Positions 18,184-26,803 of a DNA stretch of 64,000 bases are shown here, piece after piece. The notes below the pieces were generated by a model that made no database searches, was not told the DNA's origin, and saw nothing but the letters and a program-made list of their open reading frames with translations. Position numbers and translations under genes: made by a program. This DNA is from Candidatus Kapaibacterium sp. (lineage in GTDB: Bacteria; Bacteroidota; Ignavibacteria; Kapaibacteriales; UBA7675): NCBI GenBank assembly GCA_028284775.1, contig JANQRB010000084.1, positions 1 through 64,000 on the forward strand. The letters run 5' to 3'. Each line of letters opens with the position of its first letter. Position 1 is the first letter of the stretch.

Positions 18184-20136
18184 ATGGGCAAAATCATCGG
18201 GATTGATCTGGGAACGACCAATTCTGTTGTCGCCGTAATGGAAGGCGCCACACAGAATGTCATTGCGAACAGCGAAGGCGGACGCACGACACCATCTGTT
18301 GTGGGTTTCAGTAAAGAGGGCGATCGCCTGGTCGGCGAAACAGCCAAGCGTCAGGCCATCACGAATCCGAAAAACACGGTTTATTCAATCAAGCGCTTTA
18401 TGGGACGCCGCTGGGAAGAGGCGCAGAAAGAAAACAAAAATCTGCCATATGTGCTGCAGGCTTCCAGCGACGGCAGCAGTGTGCGCGTAAAAATCGATGA
18501 CCGCAGCTATTCGCCGGAAGAAATCTCGGCAATGGTCTTGCAGAAGATGAAGCAGACGGCGGAAGACTATCTGGGGCAAAAAGTCACCGAAGCCGTGATT
18601 ACCGTGCCGGCCTATTTCAATGACGCTCAGCGTCAGGCCACCAAGACCGCCGGTGAAATCGCGGGCCTCAATGTACGCCGTATCATTAACGAACCGACGG
18701 CAGCGGCACTTGCCTACGGTCTGGACAAAAAAGGCCAGAACATGACCGTTGCGGTCTATGACCTCGGCGGCGGAACCTTTGACATTTCCGTGCTGGAAAT
18801 CGGCGACGGCGTTTTCGAAGTTAAGTCCACCAATGGCGATACTTTCCTTGGCGGCGATAATTTCGATCAGGTACTGATCGACTTCCTGGCCGATGAATTT
18901 CACAAATCCGACGGCGTCGATCTGCGCAAAGATCCTATGGCTTTGCAGCGCTTGCGCGAATCCGCCGAGAAGGCCAAAATCGATCTGTCGCAAAAGCTTG
19001 AAACGGAGGTAAACCTGCCATTTGTGACGGCGACACAGGAAGGTCCCAAGCACCTTAATATCAAAGTGACACGCGCTAAATTCGAAAGCCTCTGTGAATC
19101 ATTGTTTAACGGTACCTTGAAGCCCTGCGAGCAGGCTCTGAGCGACGCCAAGATCTCACCGCGAGATATCGATGAAGTTATTCTGGTGGGCGGCTCGACG
19201 CGTATCCCGAAAATTCAGGAGTTGGTCAAGAACTTCTTCGGCAAGGATCCGGCTAAGAGCGTCAACCCTGACGAAGTGGTCGCGATCGGCGCCGCGGTAC
19301 AGGGCGCCGTTCTCTCAGGCGACATTAAGGACGTCTTGCTGTTGGACGTTACACCGCTGACGCTGGGCATCGAAACACTCGGCGGCGTCATGACGGCGAT
19401 GATTCCATCCAACACAACGATCCCGACACGCAAAGAGGAAGTGTTCTCCACTGCCAGCGACAGCCAGCCTTCGGTTGAAATTCACGTGCTGCAAGGCGAA
19501 CGTCCAATGGCTGCGGACAATCGGACCCTCGGCAAATTCCACCTGGACGGCATTCCGCCGGCTCCGCGTGGCGTTCCCCAGATCGAAGTCGCTTTTGACA
19601 TCGATGCCAACGGCATTCTCAATGTTTCAGCCAAAGACAAAGCCACGAGTAAAGAACAGAGTATCCGCATTACATCGTCCAGCGGTCTGTCAGATCAGGA
19701 AGTTGAGCGCATCAAGCGCGATGCCCAGGAGCACGCCGAAGAGGACAAACGCCGCAAAGATGACGTACAGCTCAAAAATGAAGCGGACAATCTTGTGTTT
19801 CAGACCGACAAACAGCTTCAGGAATTTGGCGACAAGATCGAGCCCGAGCTGAAAGGCAAGATCGAAAATGCTAAAGCGGCCCTGAGTGAAGCCGTGAAGC
19901 AAAACGACGCCGAGGCAATGCGGGCTAAAATCGATGAACTGAATCAGGTCTGGAGCGAAGCTTCGAAACAAATGTACGAACAGGCGGGCGCCGCACCGGG
20001 CCAAACGCCCCCGGGTGCCGCCGGACCCGAAGCTGACGCTGGATCCGCCGCTGCCGGCGATACCGGAGAATCGGCCGAATCGACCGACGGCAGCAAAGTT
20101 GAGGAAGCCGACTACACAATCGTCGATGACAAATAA
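18184..20136 (+). CDS. dnaK: Molecular chaperone DnaK (Hsp70)
   Basis: ATP-dependent chaperone that binds exposed hydrophobic segments with DnaJ and GrpE. 650 residues, with IGIDLGTTNSVVAV at the N-terminus (phosphate loop 1), VITVPAYFNDAQRQAT, NEPTAAALAYG, the phosphate-2 motif YDLGGGTFDISVLE and VGGSTRIPKIQ; the substrate-binding domain begins after LLLDVTPLTLGIETLGG. The C-terminal tail is Gly/Ala/Pro-rich (AAPGQTPPGAAGP) and ends DYTIVDDK, a variant of the usual EEVDDK. A Gly-Gly-rich start with a GAGGGAG ribosome site supports ATG 18184. It is followed by a strong terminator; dnaJ and grpE are not adjacent. Confidence 0.98.
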   Translation: MGKIIGIDLGTTNSVVAVMEGATQNVIANSEGGRTTPSVVGFSKEGDRLVGETAKRQAITNPKNTVYSIKRFMGRRWEEAQKENKNLPYVLQASSDGSSVRVKIDDRSYSPEEISAMVLQKMKQTAEDYLGQKVTEAVITVPAYFNDAQRQATKTAGEIAGLNVRRIINEPTAAALAYGLDKKGQNMTVAVYDLGGGTFDISVLEIGDGVFEVKSTNGDTFLGGDNFDQVLIDFLADEFHKSDGVDLRKDPMALQRLRESAEKAKIDLSQKLETEVNLPFVTATQEGPKHLNIKVTRAKFESLCESLFNGTLKPCEQALSDAKISPRDIDEVILVGGSTRIPKIQELVKNFFGKDPAKSVNPDEVVAIGAAVQGAVLSGDIKDVLLLDVTPLTLGIETLGGVMTAMIPSNTTIPTRKEEVFSTASDSQPSVEIHVLQGERPMAADNRTLGKFHLDGIPPAPRGVPQIEVAFDIDANGILNVSAKDKATSKEQSIRITSSSGLSDQEVERIKRDAQEHAEEDKRRKDDVQLKNEADNLVFQTDKQLQEFGDKIEPELKGKIENAKAALSEAVKQNDAEAMRAKIDELNQVWSEASKQMYEQAGAAPGQTPPGAAGPEADAGSAAAGDTGESAESTDGSKVEEADYTIVDDK

Positions 20137-20164
20137 CAGCTGCATTTGCAGGCAAAGGACATCA

Positions 20165-20197
20165 AAAAGCCCGGGTCCACAGCGGCCCGGGCTTTTC
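20165..20197 (+). terminator. Rho-independent terminator after dnaK
   Basis: Perfect 11-pair stem AAAAGCCCGGG / CCCGGGCTTTT with a 10-base loop, ending in TTTTC, 28 nt after the dnaK stop. Separates dnaK from the phosphoribosyltransferase-like gene. Confidence 0.88.
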
Positions 20198-20295
20198 TGC
20201 GATCTGTAGCAACATTGTTGTATGCGCTTTGATCTTGACCTGAGGAGAGCCGGTCGAGTCGGCCGATTCCTCCCAAACCGGGACAGAGTAACAGA

Positions 20296-20886
20296 ATGCC
20301 GCAAGCGAAAATCGACGAGCTGCTTGAAAGTACCGGCGCTATCAACACCGGCCATTTCCAGCTTTCCGACGGAAGGCATAGCGACACCCGCTTACATCCG
20401 GTCAAAGTGATGCAATTTCCGCCCTTTTGCCGGAAAGTTGCCTATGAAGTCATCAGGCATTATTGGGACATGGATGTTCAGGTGGTGGTGGCCGCCAGCG
20501 CGCAGTCAATCCTGTTTGCTGCCGAAATAGCGCGTCAGCTCGATGCGCGAATCGTGTATACCGTTCAGGACAAACACGATGACACTCTTGGTCTGCTGCC
20601 CGATTTCGAATTACACCCCGGCGACCGAATCGTACTTGCCGATGACATTCTGACGGATGACTATCCCAATCTACGCCGACTGGGTCGACTGATTCTCAAA
20701 CACGACGCCCGTCTGATCGGCACCGCCTCGCTCATCGACCTTTCGACCCAGAATAATATACTCGGCGTCCGGCAGATCAGCGTCGCAAGGCGCAGCCGCA
20801 ACATCTGGACGGCCGACGATTGTCTGCTTTGCAGTCAGGGTCAGCCTCTCAGCTCCGGATCACCTGAACACAAAACACACATCTGA
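20296..20886 (+). CDS. Orotate phosphoribosyltransferase-like protein with degenerate PRPP-binding loop
   Basis: 196 residues collinear with orotate phosphoribosyltransferases: GHFQLSDGRHSD near residues 19-30 matches the GHF.LSSG.HS segment, IARQLDARIVY the core helix and strand, and a C-terminal CLLCSQGQPL resembles the CPLC..G.P tail of some PyrE proteins. The catalytic and PRPP elements are damaged: the loop K-x-H-G region reads DKHDDTLG, and the PRPP motif (normally V-V-E-D-V-x-T-T-G-G-S) is RIVLADDILTDDYPNL, with no TGG. It may be a non-catalytic or repurposed paralogue, or an enzyme for a different substrate. Whether the genome has a canonical pyrE cannot be judged here. It starts 160 nt after dnaK, behind the terminator. 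Confidence 0.75.
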   Translation: MPQAKIDELLESTGAINTGHFQLSDGRHSDTRLHPVKVMQFPPFCRKVAYEVIRHYWDMDVQVVVAASAQSILFAAEIARQLDARIVYTVQDKHDDTLGLLPDFELHPGDRIVLADDILTDDYPNLRRLGRLILKHDARLIGTASLIDLSTQNNILGVRQISVARRSRNIWTADDCLLCSQGQPLSSGSPEHKTHI

Positions 20887-21495
20887 GGCACGCTGCCCAC
20901 TGCCTCCTTTGCGTGCTGCTTGTCTTTCACCTTTCCAGGCTTTTCAAATCGTGTGATCTTCTTGTGAAGCTGCCCGGGGACTCTGATTCTCGGAACGAAG
21001 GATGTTAAAATTCTCAAGCAGAAACAACGATGAAATCAAGAGTAAGTGTCCACCTTCGCCAAGGCATTCACCGTTGCGGCGCGCTCCGCAGAGCTTGAGG
21101 GCCGGACGGAGAGCAAAGGCCGTGACGGATTAATCCGTGCGGTGTCTCTCAGTCCGTGAAGCGCGGGGCCGGCGCGGTCCAAAATTCGGCAATACGAGTA
21201 CCATCGTCCCGGAATACAATCAGACCGCTGCCTCTGCGCCACCGACGTAAAAATGCTTCGAATGCAATATGCAGCCCTCATTCGCATCAATTGACTATGT
21301 CGGGCCAGTTTTGCCGAGCGTAACAATTCGGTATTACATGGAATATTTGCATATTGATCATTTGTGAATTTTTTCCGTCTCTGCGGCAATCTATGGGCAG
21401 CAACACGCCTCTTTTCAATGTGGATCTATGCTCATCCCAGATGACAACAATAGTACCCAGCCAGTATTTCCTGACCCTCAAGTAGCGGTGAAAGT
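20887..21495. other. 609-nt region with no convincing gene; contains a 14-bp perfect palindrome
   Basis: Between the phosphoribosyltransferase-like gene and the vWA protein gene. No long or conserved-looking ORF is present. A perfect palindrome ACGGATTAATCCGT lies at 21125-21138. On the minus strand, 21149-21277 encodes about 40 residues of protein-like sequence (FRDDGTRIAEFWTA) with no ordinary start; it could be a gene remnant. The part next to 21496 must carry the promoter of the vWA gene, with an A/T-rich block around 21340-21375. Confidence 0.4.
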
Positions 21496-24400
21496 ATGAG
21501 AACAGTGCTCCGGATTTTTGTTCCCTTTCTTTTCGCGGGCCTGATGTTGCCTGCGCAGCTTTTGACGCAGGAACTTGCCTTTGAGATTCTCAGTATCGAC
21601 AACAGCAATTGGCCGACCGTATCGGTGCAATACCTGTTGACGGACGAAGAGGGCAATTCCATTCGCGCTGATGACCCAAGTGAATTTGCTATCCTCGAAA
21701 ACGGACAGCCTGTCATTAATATCAGGCGTGACTGTCCGCCGGATCCGGATCCAACGCCGATCGATGCTGTGCTGGTCAGCGACCAGAGCCTTTCGATGCA
21801 GCAGCCCTACGATGAGACCGGCGACCCGCGAATGAATCTGGTGCATCTCGGAGCCAACTCTTTTATAGAAACCCTCAAACCGGCGCTCGATGCCGGCACC
21901 GCAAATGTCGCTGCGACGGCTTTTGATCGCGATGTAATTCTCTTGCAGGATTTCACCAGCAGCTTCGGCCGGCTTGCAGCTGCGATTAACAGTTTATCGC
22001 CCGTTTCCTGGGTTGGTACCAATTATGAGGGTGCCTTGATGGATCCGGACAATGGCGCAATTCCATTACTGAGTCCGCGGCCGACCGGTGGTGGCGTAAA
22101 GCGTGCCGTTGTCTTTCTTACGGACGGTGCTTGTGTCGTGATCGGCAAGGACCCCTGTTTCGAAGCCTTTCCGATCTGGAACGAAGCGGTTGATAACAAT
22201 ATTCCGGTCTACGCCATCGCACTGGGTTTCACGATGGGTGATTCCCTGATTGCCGTAGCGGAAAACTCCGGCGGCGCTTACTATGAGAATGTCATTACCG
22301 AAGAAGAGATCAAAGCTGTTTATCGCCAGATCGCCGAAACAATTCAGGGCTTTCAGCCCTGCACCCTGACCTGGACCTCCGAAGTGGGCTGTGATGAGGA
22401 AAGCCGCGACCGCGATGTGCAGATTACCTACTTGCCGCGCGGTCAGAATGACAATATCAAATACAAGGCGCCGCGTGAAAGCGTCGCCCGTACGGTTGTC
22501 GATCCGACGGTGCTTTCTTTTGGCAATCCCGATCCGGGAGTGCCGATTCGCAAGGTTTTCAAGGTGACAATCGGCGAGGTTGGCTTCAGAATCCAGGATC
22601 TGCGGCTGGAGCCGGACACCCAGACGCACTTCAAGATCACCGGCGTTTCAATTAATGGCGGCGCCTTCGAAGATCCGGAAAATATAAAGGACGAGGATTT
22701 GCTGCCGGGCTTTGAAATCGAAGTGGAAATCGAATTCGAACAGGACGAGGATCGCGAGTTTCATATCGGCGAAGCCATCTTTGATGCCCTACCCTGTCCG
22801 ATTGAGAAAGTGGTGCTCTGGGGCGGCGGCGCGGTGACCGGCGAAACCGAAGTCCGCGTGATTGCCCGCGAAAGCAATTCGGCCTGTGATGGCGTAGATA
22901 TTAAATGGTTTACCAATCCGATCGAACGAAAGATGACCCTGGAGTACAGTGATGACGGCGGCACAAGCTGGAATCTGATTACGGACGAGGCCACCGGCGG
23001 CGCCTACATCTGGGAGAATCCTCCCATCGGTCAGGGCTATCTTATTCGCGCGCGAGCCTTAGGTGAATTCGGTCAGTGGGAATGGGTGAGAGACGAGGGC
23101 GCGGCCGGCGCGGATCTGGCAAGGGCCATCGACACCGACAAAGACGGCAGCTCGATCGTTATCGGCAGTTATACCGGCGATGTCGAATTCGGTGAGTTCG
23201 GCGAGACCGACTTCGTGGATGGCGGCGGCGACTTTATCGCGCGTTATCTATCCGACGGTACTTTGGACTGGGCGAATAAAAGCCAGGCCATCATTCAAAC
23301 CTCGCCGCCGACCGGCCGGCAGACGGTCGACGCTCTCGATGTTGCCGTTGATTTCCGCAACGGCGAGTACTACGTAATCGGCAACGAGATGTCGACGGTC
23401 AGCGATGGCAATCCGGCGCCGAATATTCGCCGCTACGATATCAATGGTTTTCAAATGCCCGCGCAGGGTCGCGAGGGTGGTAAACGCAATGAATTCATCG
23501 AAGAATATGTTGAGGTAGACGTCGGTACGGACGGCAATGCCTATGTTCTCGCCAATGGTGAAAATGCCGTCGTCGGCAATCCCGGACGGATGTATGTCGA
23601 GCAATTTGCACCTTCGCTGAACCGTATCTGGAATTTCAGTGATGATTCGGCGCCGAAAGCCGACGGCGTCAGCGGTCGCAACCTGGCCGTCGGGATCAAT
23701 GCTTTTGCCGTATCCGGTCTCGTCGAGTTCGACGGCAATACCTATGGCCTCGGCCGCGGCAACTTCCTGGCAAAATACAAGGGCGACGGCAGCCTGGAGT
23801 GGTCGCGCAGCCTGCCCGGCTCAAGTGCCGACGGTGAAGTTGTGGACGCCGATTTGACTATGGACAATGACGGCAACGTGTATGTCATTGGCACGTACAC
23901 CGAACGCCTTAACTTCCGCGACGGTTCGCGAGCACTCAATACATCAGGCGGTGGCGATCTGTTCGTGGCAAAATTCGCTTCGGCTGACGGTCGCACGCTT
24001 TGGGCAACGCGCGCAGTCAGCGCTTCGCCAAATACCGGTAACGACGAGGGACGCAGTATCGCCGTCGATCAAAACGGCCAGGTCTATATCACCGGTTGGT
24101 TTGAGGGCGGCCGTCTTGATCTGGAAAATGCCAGCGGTACAGGTACGGAGTTTCAGCTAGCCAATACCAACCGGTCGGAAGTGGATCCGAACGAGGTCTT
24201 CGTCGCCAAGTACGACGATGACGGTAATGTCGTCTGGGCAACCTCCGGCGGCGGCGATCGGGGCGATAAAGCTGCCGGCATCGCGGTCGACGGTCAGAAC
24301 CTGCTCTACCTGGCCGGCACATTTGCCGAAGGCGTCGGGGCCGCTCTCGGCAATCCGACTTTCGGCGATTTCCGTCTGGCGCACCGTGGCAGCGGCGACG

Positions 24401-26541
24401 TCTTTGTTGCCAAAATCCGCGGATTTGGCGAAGGTGAAGATATCGGCGACGATCCATTCAATGTCGATGCCCCGATCATCACGCTTGATCCTGACCCCAT
24501 CGATGTCGGCAGCGTACCTGTCGGACAGTCGATAACCATTCGCGTGAAAATCAGCAATGGCGGATCCTGGCCTTTACGTATCACGGAACATCGCATCGAG
24601 GGCGCCGACCCCGACGATTTCCTGATTAACGGTATGCCGGATATCGACGATCCGGCGCTGACGCCTGAAAAAGACAACCCGGATGATTTTGTTGAAATCG
24701 ACGTTGTTTTTACGCCGGATGCCCTGGGCGAGCGTAGAGCCGTCCTGGTGATCAAAGGCGACTGCGCGGACTCGGTCTTTATCGACCTGATCGGTATCGG
24801 TGACGATCCCTGTCTGGCGGAAATCGATTCGCCGCTGGAAATCGATTCCGAGATCGGGCAAACGACGTCAAAGACCTTCCCCTGCGCATTTCGGAATACA
24901 TTTGACCGACCGGTAACGCTCAACATCACTCTGCGGGGTGTCAGCCGCGGCCTGTATCAGATAACTTCGCAAAATCCCGTTGTCGACCTGGCTCCTGACG
25001 GTTGTTACGATCTGGAGATCGACTTTTTGCCCGTCAATGCCGATCCGATTCTGGATGTGGTTGTCGACTACGGCGTGGAGCTCTGCGATCACAATGCCAT
25101 CCTGCGAGGGACAGGCATTCCGGGCGATGCGACGATCGCCGCCGAGACGATGCGGATCGGTCCTCTGTTCTGCTGGGGCGACGAGCCCAAGGATACCATT
25201 ATCGTGATTACGAACCCGGGCAATGGCGTCTTGGAACTGACCTCCGGCAACATTCCCCCCGGCGACCACGGCTTCAGCATCCATCCCGACCAGGGGTTCC
25301 CGGTCAATATTCCTTCCGGCGAAAGCCGCGAAGTACAGATTCGCTTCGATCCGGATGACTACGGCAAGAAACGGACACTGGTCACCTTCGAGGGCAATGC
25401 CAACAACAAGGCCGAGGGTATCGTTCTCTGTGGCAGCAAGGAGATAATTGAATTCAGTTTTGACCCCGACCCCTTGAATTTCGGGCCTGTGCCCGGTAAT
25501 CAGCCGGAGATTCGCGATCTGGTCATTACCAACACCGGCTCGTCGACAGCGACGCTGGTGGGCATTGGCCTGCCTCCACCCTTTGTCATTAACACGCAAA
25601 TGACCGGCGAAGAACTCGAACCGGGCGAATCGATCACGATCAAGGTCGAATTTCCGGTGACCGGCGATAAAGAGCTGCACGAGCAGGATCTCAACCTGTC
25701 GTATACGCCTTTTTGCGATCCGGCGGTCGTGCGCGTGAGCGGCATTCGCGCAGAAACAGCGGTTGACCTGACCTTGCCGGTCATCGACGCCGACGTTCAT
25801 GCTACCGACTTCCCGCTGCGTATTACCATGACGCCGGGCGATAACTATGAGCTGCTGAACGACAATATTGAAGCACGGGCCTTCGAAATCACGGTCCGGC
25901 TCAACGCTCGTCTGTTCCTGACTTCGGACGATCGCCTTGCTGCCGGCGAGTGCATCGGCTGCACCTCCGAAGTGACGCTGGAAGGCCCCGACGGCAACAC
26001 GCCGCCCGATGTCGAAGAGTGGCGGACGATCAAGATTATCGGCACAGCGCCCGAATGGAACCCCGGCGAAGCGCCGATTCGACTGATAAATATTGTCGGT
26101 ACCGTTTTACTCGGCAATGTAAACAGCTCGGTGATTCAGATCGTCGATGTCGACTGGCCGGGCGTTGGTGTTACGGCCAATGAAGGCGAGCTGATACTGG
26201 ATGAAGTCTGCCGCGAGGGCGGCGACCGGCTGTTGCAGCGGACGAATGCTTTTAGTCTTGGCATTATAGCGCCGAATCCGGCCGTCGACAAAGTTTCGGT
26301 CGGCGTCACGACGATGGAGACCGGCGCTCATGTTATCGAGATCTACAATAGCCAGGGCAAAATGGTATACCGCAGCGCTTGGGAAGAAAGCGCCAGATCG
26401 GTCCAGGGACAAGAGGCCCTGCAAGCGGGCGGCGAGTGGATTATGACTGTTTCGACAGCCGAACTGGCCAATGGACTTTATCAGGTGGTGTTGCGTTCGC
26501 CGTCGCAGGTTGCCCGGCAAACTTTGGTGATCGCCAAATAG
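21496..26541 (+). CDS. Large secreted vWA-domain protein with beta-propeller and ASH-type repeats and T9SS sorting domain
   Basis: 1681 residues with a signal peptide (residues 1-25). A von Willebrand A domain (about 88-285) has an intact MIDAS: DQSLS (D96, S98, S100), T175 in GTNYEGA and D210 in FLTDGA. An ASH/choice-of-anchor-like module begins near 330 (VLSFGNPDPG). Residues about 535-985 are repeated propeller units of the NHL/SBBP style (DKDGSSIVIGSYTGD, DNDGNVYVIGTYTE, DQNGQVYITGWFEGG, DGQNLLYLAGTFAEG). Several more ASH-like modules follow (IDVGSVPVGQS, LNFGPVPGNQ). The last about 90 residues (IIAPNPAVDKVSV to LANGLYQVVLRS) form a type IX sorting domain. It is probably a cell-surface or adhesive protein; the ligand is unknown. 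A terminator follows. Confidence 0.88.
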   Translation: MRTVLRIFVPFLFAGLMLPAQLLTQELAFEILSIDNSNWPTVSVQYLLTDEEGNSIRADDPSEFAILENGQPVINIRRDCPPDPDPTPIDAVLVSDQSLSMQQPYDETGDPRMNLVHLGANSFIETLKPALDAGTANVAATAFDRDVILLQDFTSSFGRLAAAINSLSPVSWVGTNYEGALMDPDNGAIPLLSPRPTGGGVKRAVVFLTDGACVVIGKDPCFEAFPIWNEAVDNNIPVYAIALGFTMGDSLIAVAENSGGAYYENVITEEEIKAVYRQIAETIQGFQPCTLTWTSEVGCDEESRDRDVQITYLPRGQNDNIKYKAPRESVARTVVDPTVLSFGNPDPGVPIRKVFKVTIGEVGFRIQDLRLEPDTQTHFKITGVSINGGAFEDPENIKDEDLLPGFEIEVEIEFEQDEDREFHIGEAIFDALPCPIEKVVLWGGGAVTGETEVRVIARESNSACDGVDIKWFTNPIERKMTLEYSDDGGTSWNLITDEATGGAYIWENPPIGQGYLIRARALGEFGQWEWVRDEGAAGADLARAIDTDKDGSSIVIGSYTGDVEFGEFGETDFVDGGGDFIARYLSDGTLDWANKSQAIIQTSPPTGRQTVDALDVAVDFRNGEYYVIGNEMSTVSDGNPAPNIRRYDINGFQMPAQGREGGKRNEFIEEYVEVDVGTDGNAYVLANGENAVVGNPGRMYVEQFAPSLNRIWNFSDDSAPKADGVSGRNLAVGINAFAVSGLVEFDGNTYGLGRGNFLAKYKGDGSLEWSRSLPGSSADGEVVDADLTMDNDGNVYVIGTYTERLNFRDGSRALNTSGGGDLFVAKFASADGRTLWATRAVSASPNTGNDEGRSIAVDQNGQVYITGWFEGGRLDLENASGTGTEFQLANTNRSEVDPNEVFVAKYDDDGNVVWATSGGGDRGDKAAGIAVDGQNLLYLAGTFAEGVGAALGNPTFGDFRLAHRGSGDVFVAKIRGFGEGEDIGDDPFNVDAPIITLDPDPIDVGSVPVGQSITIRVKISNGGSWPLRITEHRIEGADPDDFLINGMPDIDDPALTPEKDNPDDFVEIDVVFTPDALGERRAVLVIKGDCADSVFIDLIGIGDDPCLAEIDSPLEIDSEIGQTTSKTFPCAFRNTFDRPVTLNITLRGVSRGLYQITSQNPVVDLAPDGCYDLEIDFLPVNADPILDVVVDYGVELCDHNAILRGTGIPGDATIAAETMRIGPLFCWGDEPKDTIIVITNPGNGVLELTSGNIPPGDHGFSIHPDQGFPVNIPSGESREVQIRFDPDDYGKKRTLVTFEGNANNKAEGIVLCGSKEIIEFSFDPDPLNFGPVPGNQPEIRDLVITNTGSSTATLVGIGLPPPFVINTQMTGEELEPGESITIKVEFPVTGDKELHEQDLNLSYTPFCDPAVVRVSGIRAETAVDLTLPVIDADVHATDFPLRITMTPGDNYELLNDNIEARAFEITVRLNARLFLTSDDRLAAGECIGCTSEVTLEGPDGNTPPDVEEWRTIKIIGTAPEWNPGEAPIRLINIVGTVLLGNVNSSVIQIVDVDWPGVGVTANEGELILDEVCREGGDRLLQRTNAFSLGIIAPNPAVDKVSVGVTTMETGAHVIEIYNSQGKMVYRSAWEESARSVQGQEALQAGGEWIMTVSTAELANGLYQVVLRSPSQVARQTLVIAK

Positions 26542-26593
26542 ATCTTGCGGCGCTTGCCCCTGCAGGCTTATTACCAGCTTCGAGAGTGAATTC

Positions 26594-26628
26594 GCGGGAA
26601 TGGACGACAGTTCATTCCCGCTTTTTTT
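26594..26628 (+). terminator. Rho-independent terminator after the vWA protein gene
   Basis: Perfect nine-pair stem GCGGGAATG / CATTCCCGC with a 10-base loop followed by seven T residues, 52 nt after the stop codon at 26541. Confidence 0.92.
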
Positions 26629-26803
26629 CATGCCAAATAATATTGAAACAATTCGTCTACAATGTCGGTAAAAGTTCCGAAATTCAGCAAAGATTAGATG
26701 GAACCGGCCTATACGCTGCAATTGTTAAAACGACCATTGATACCTCAACATCGCAAAACACACATCGATATAATCATATATAATTTTACAGGGAGCTTTA
26801 AGC

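Noticed and set aside
21036..21389. 117-codon minus-strand ORF in the gene-free region
   Set aside because: Basic, Ser/Arg-rich composition without any protein-like pattern and no ribosome site.
24868..25800. 310-codon minus-strand ORF inside the vWA gene
   Set aside because: Antisense shadow of the large secreted-protein gene with no recognisable domain.
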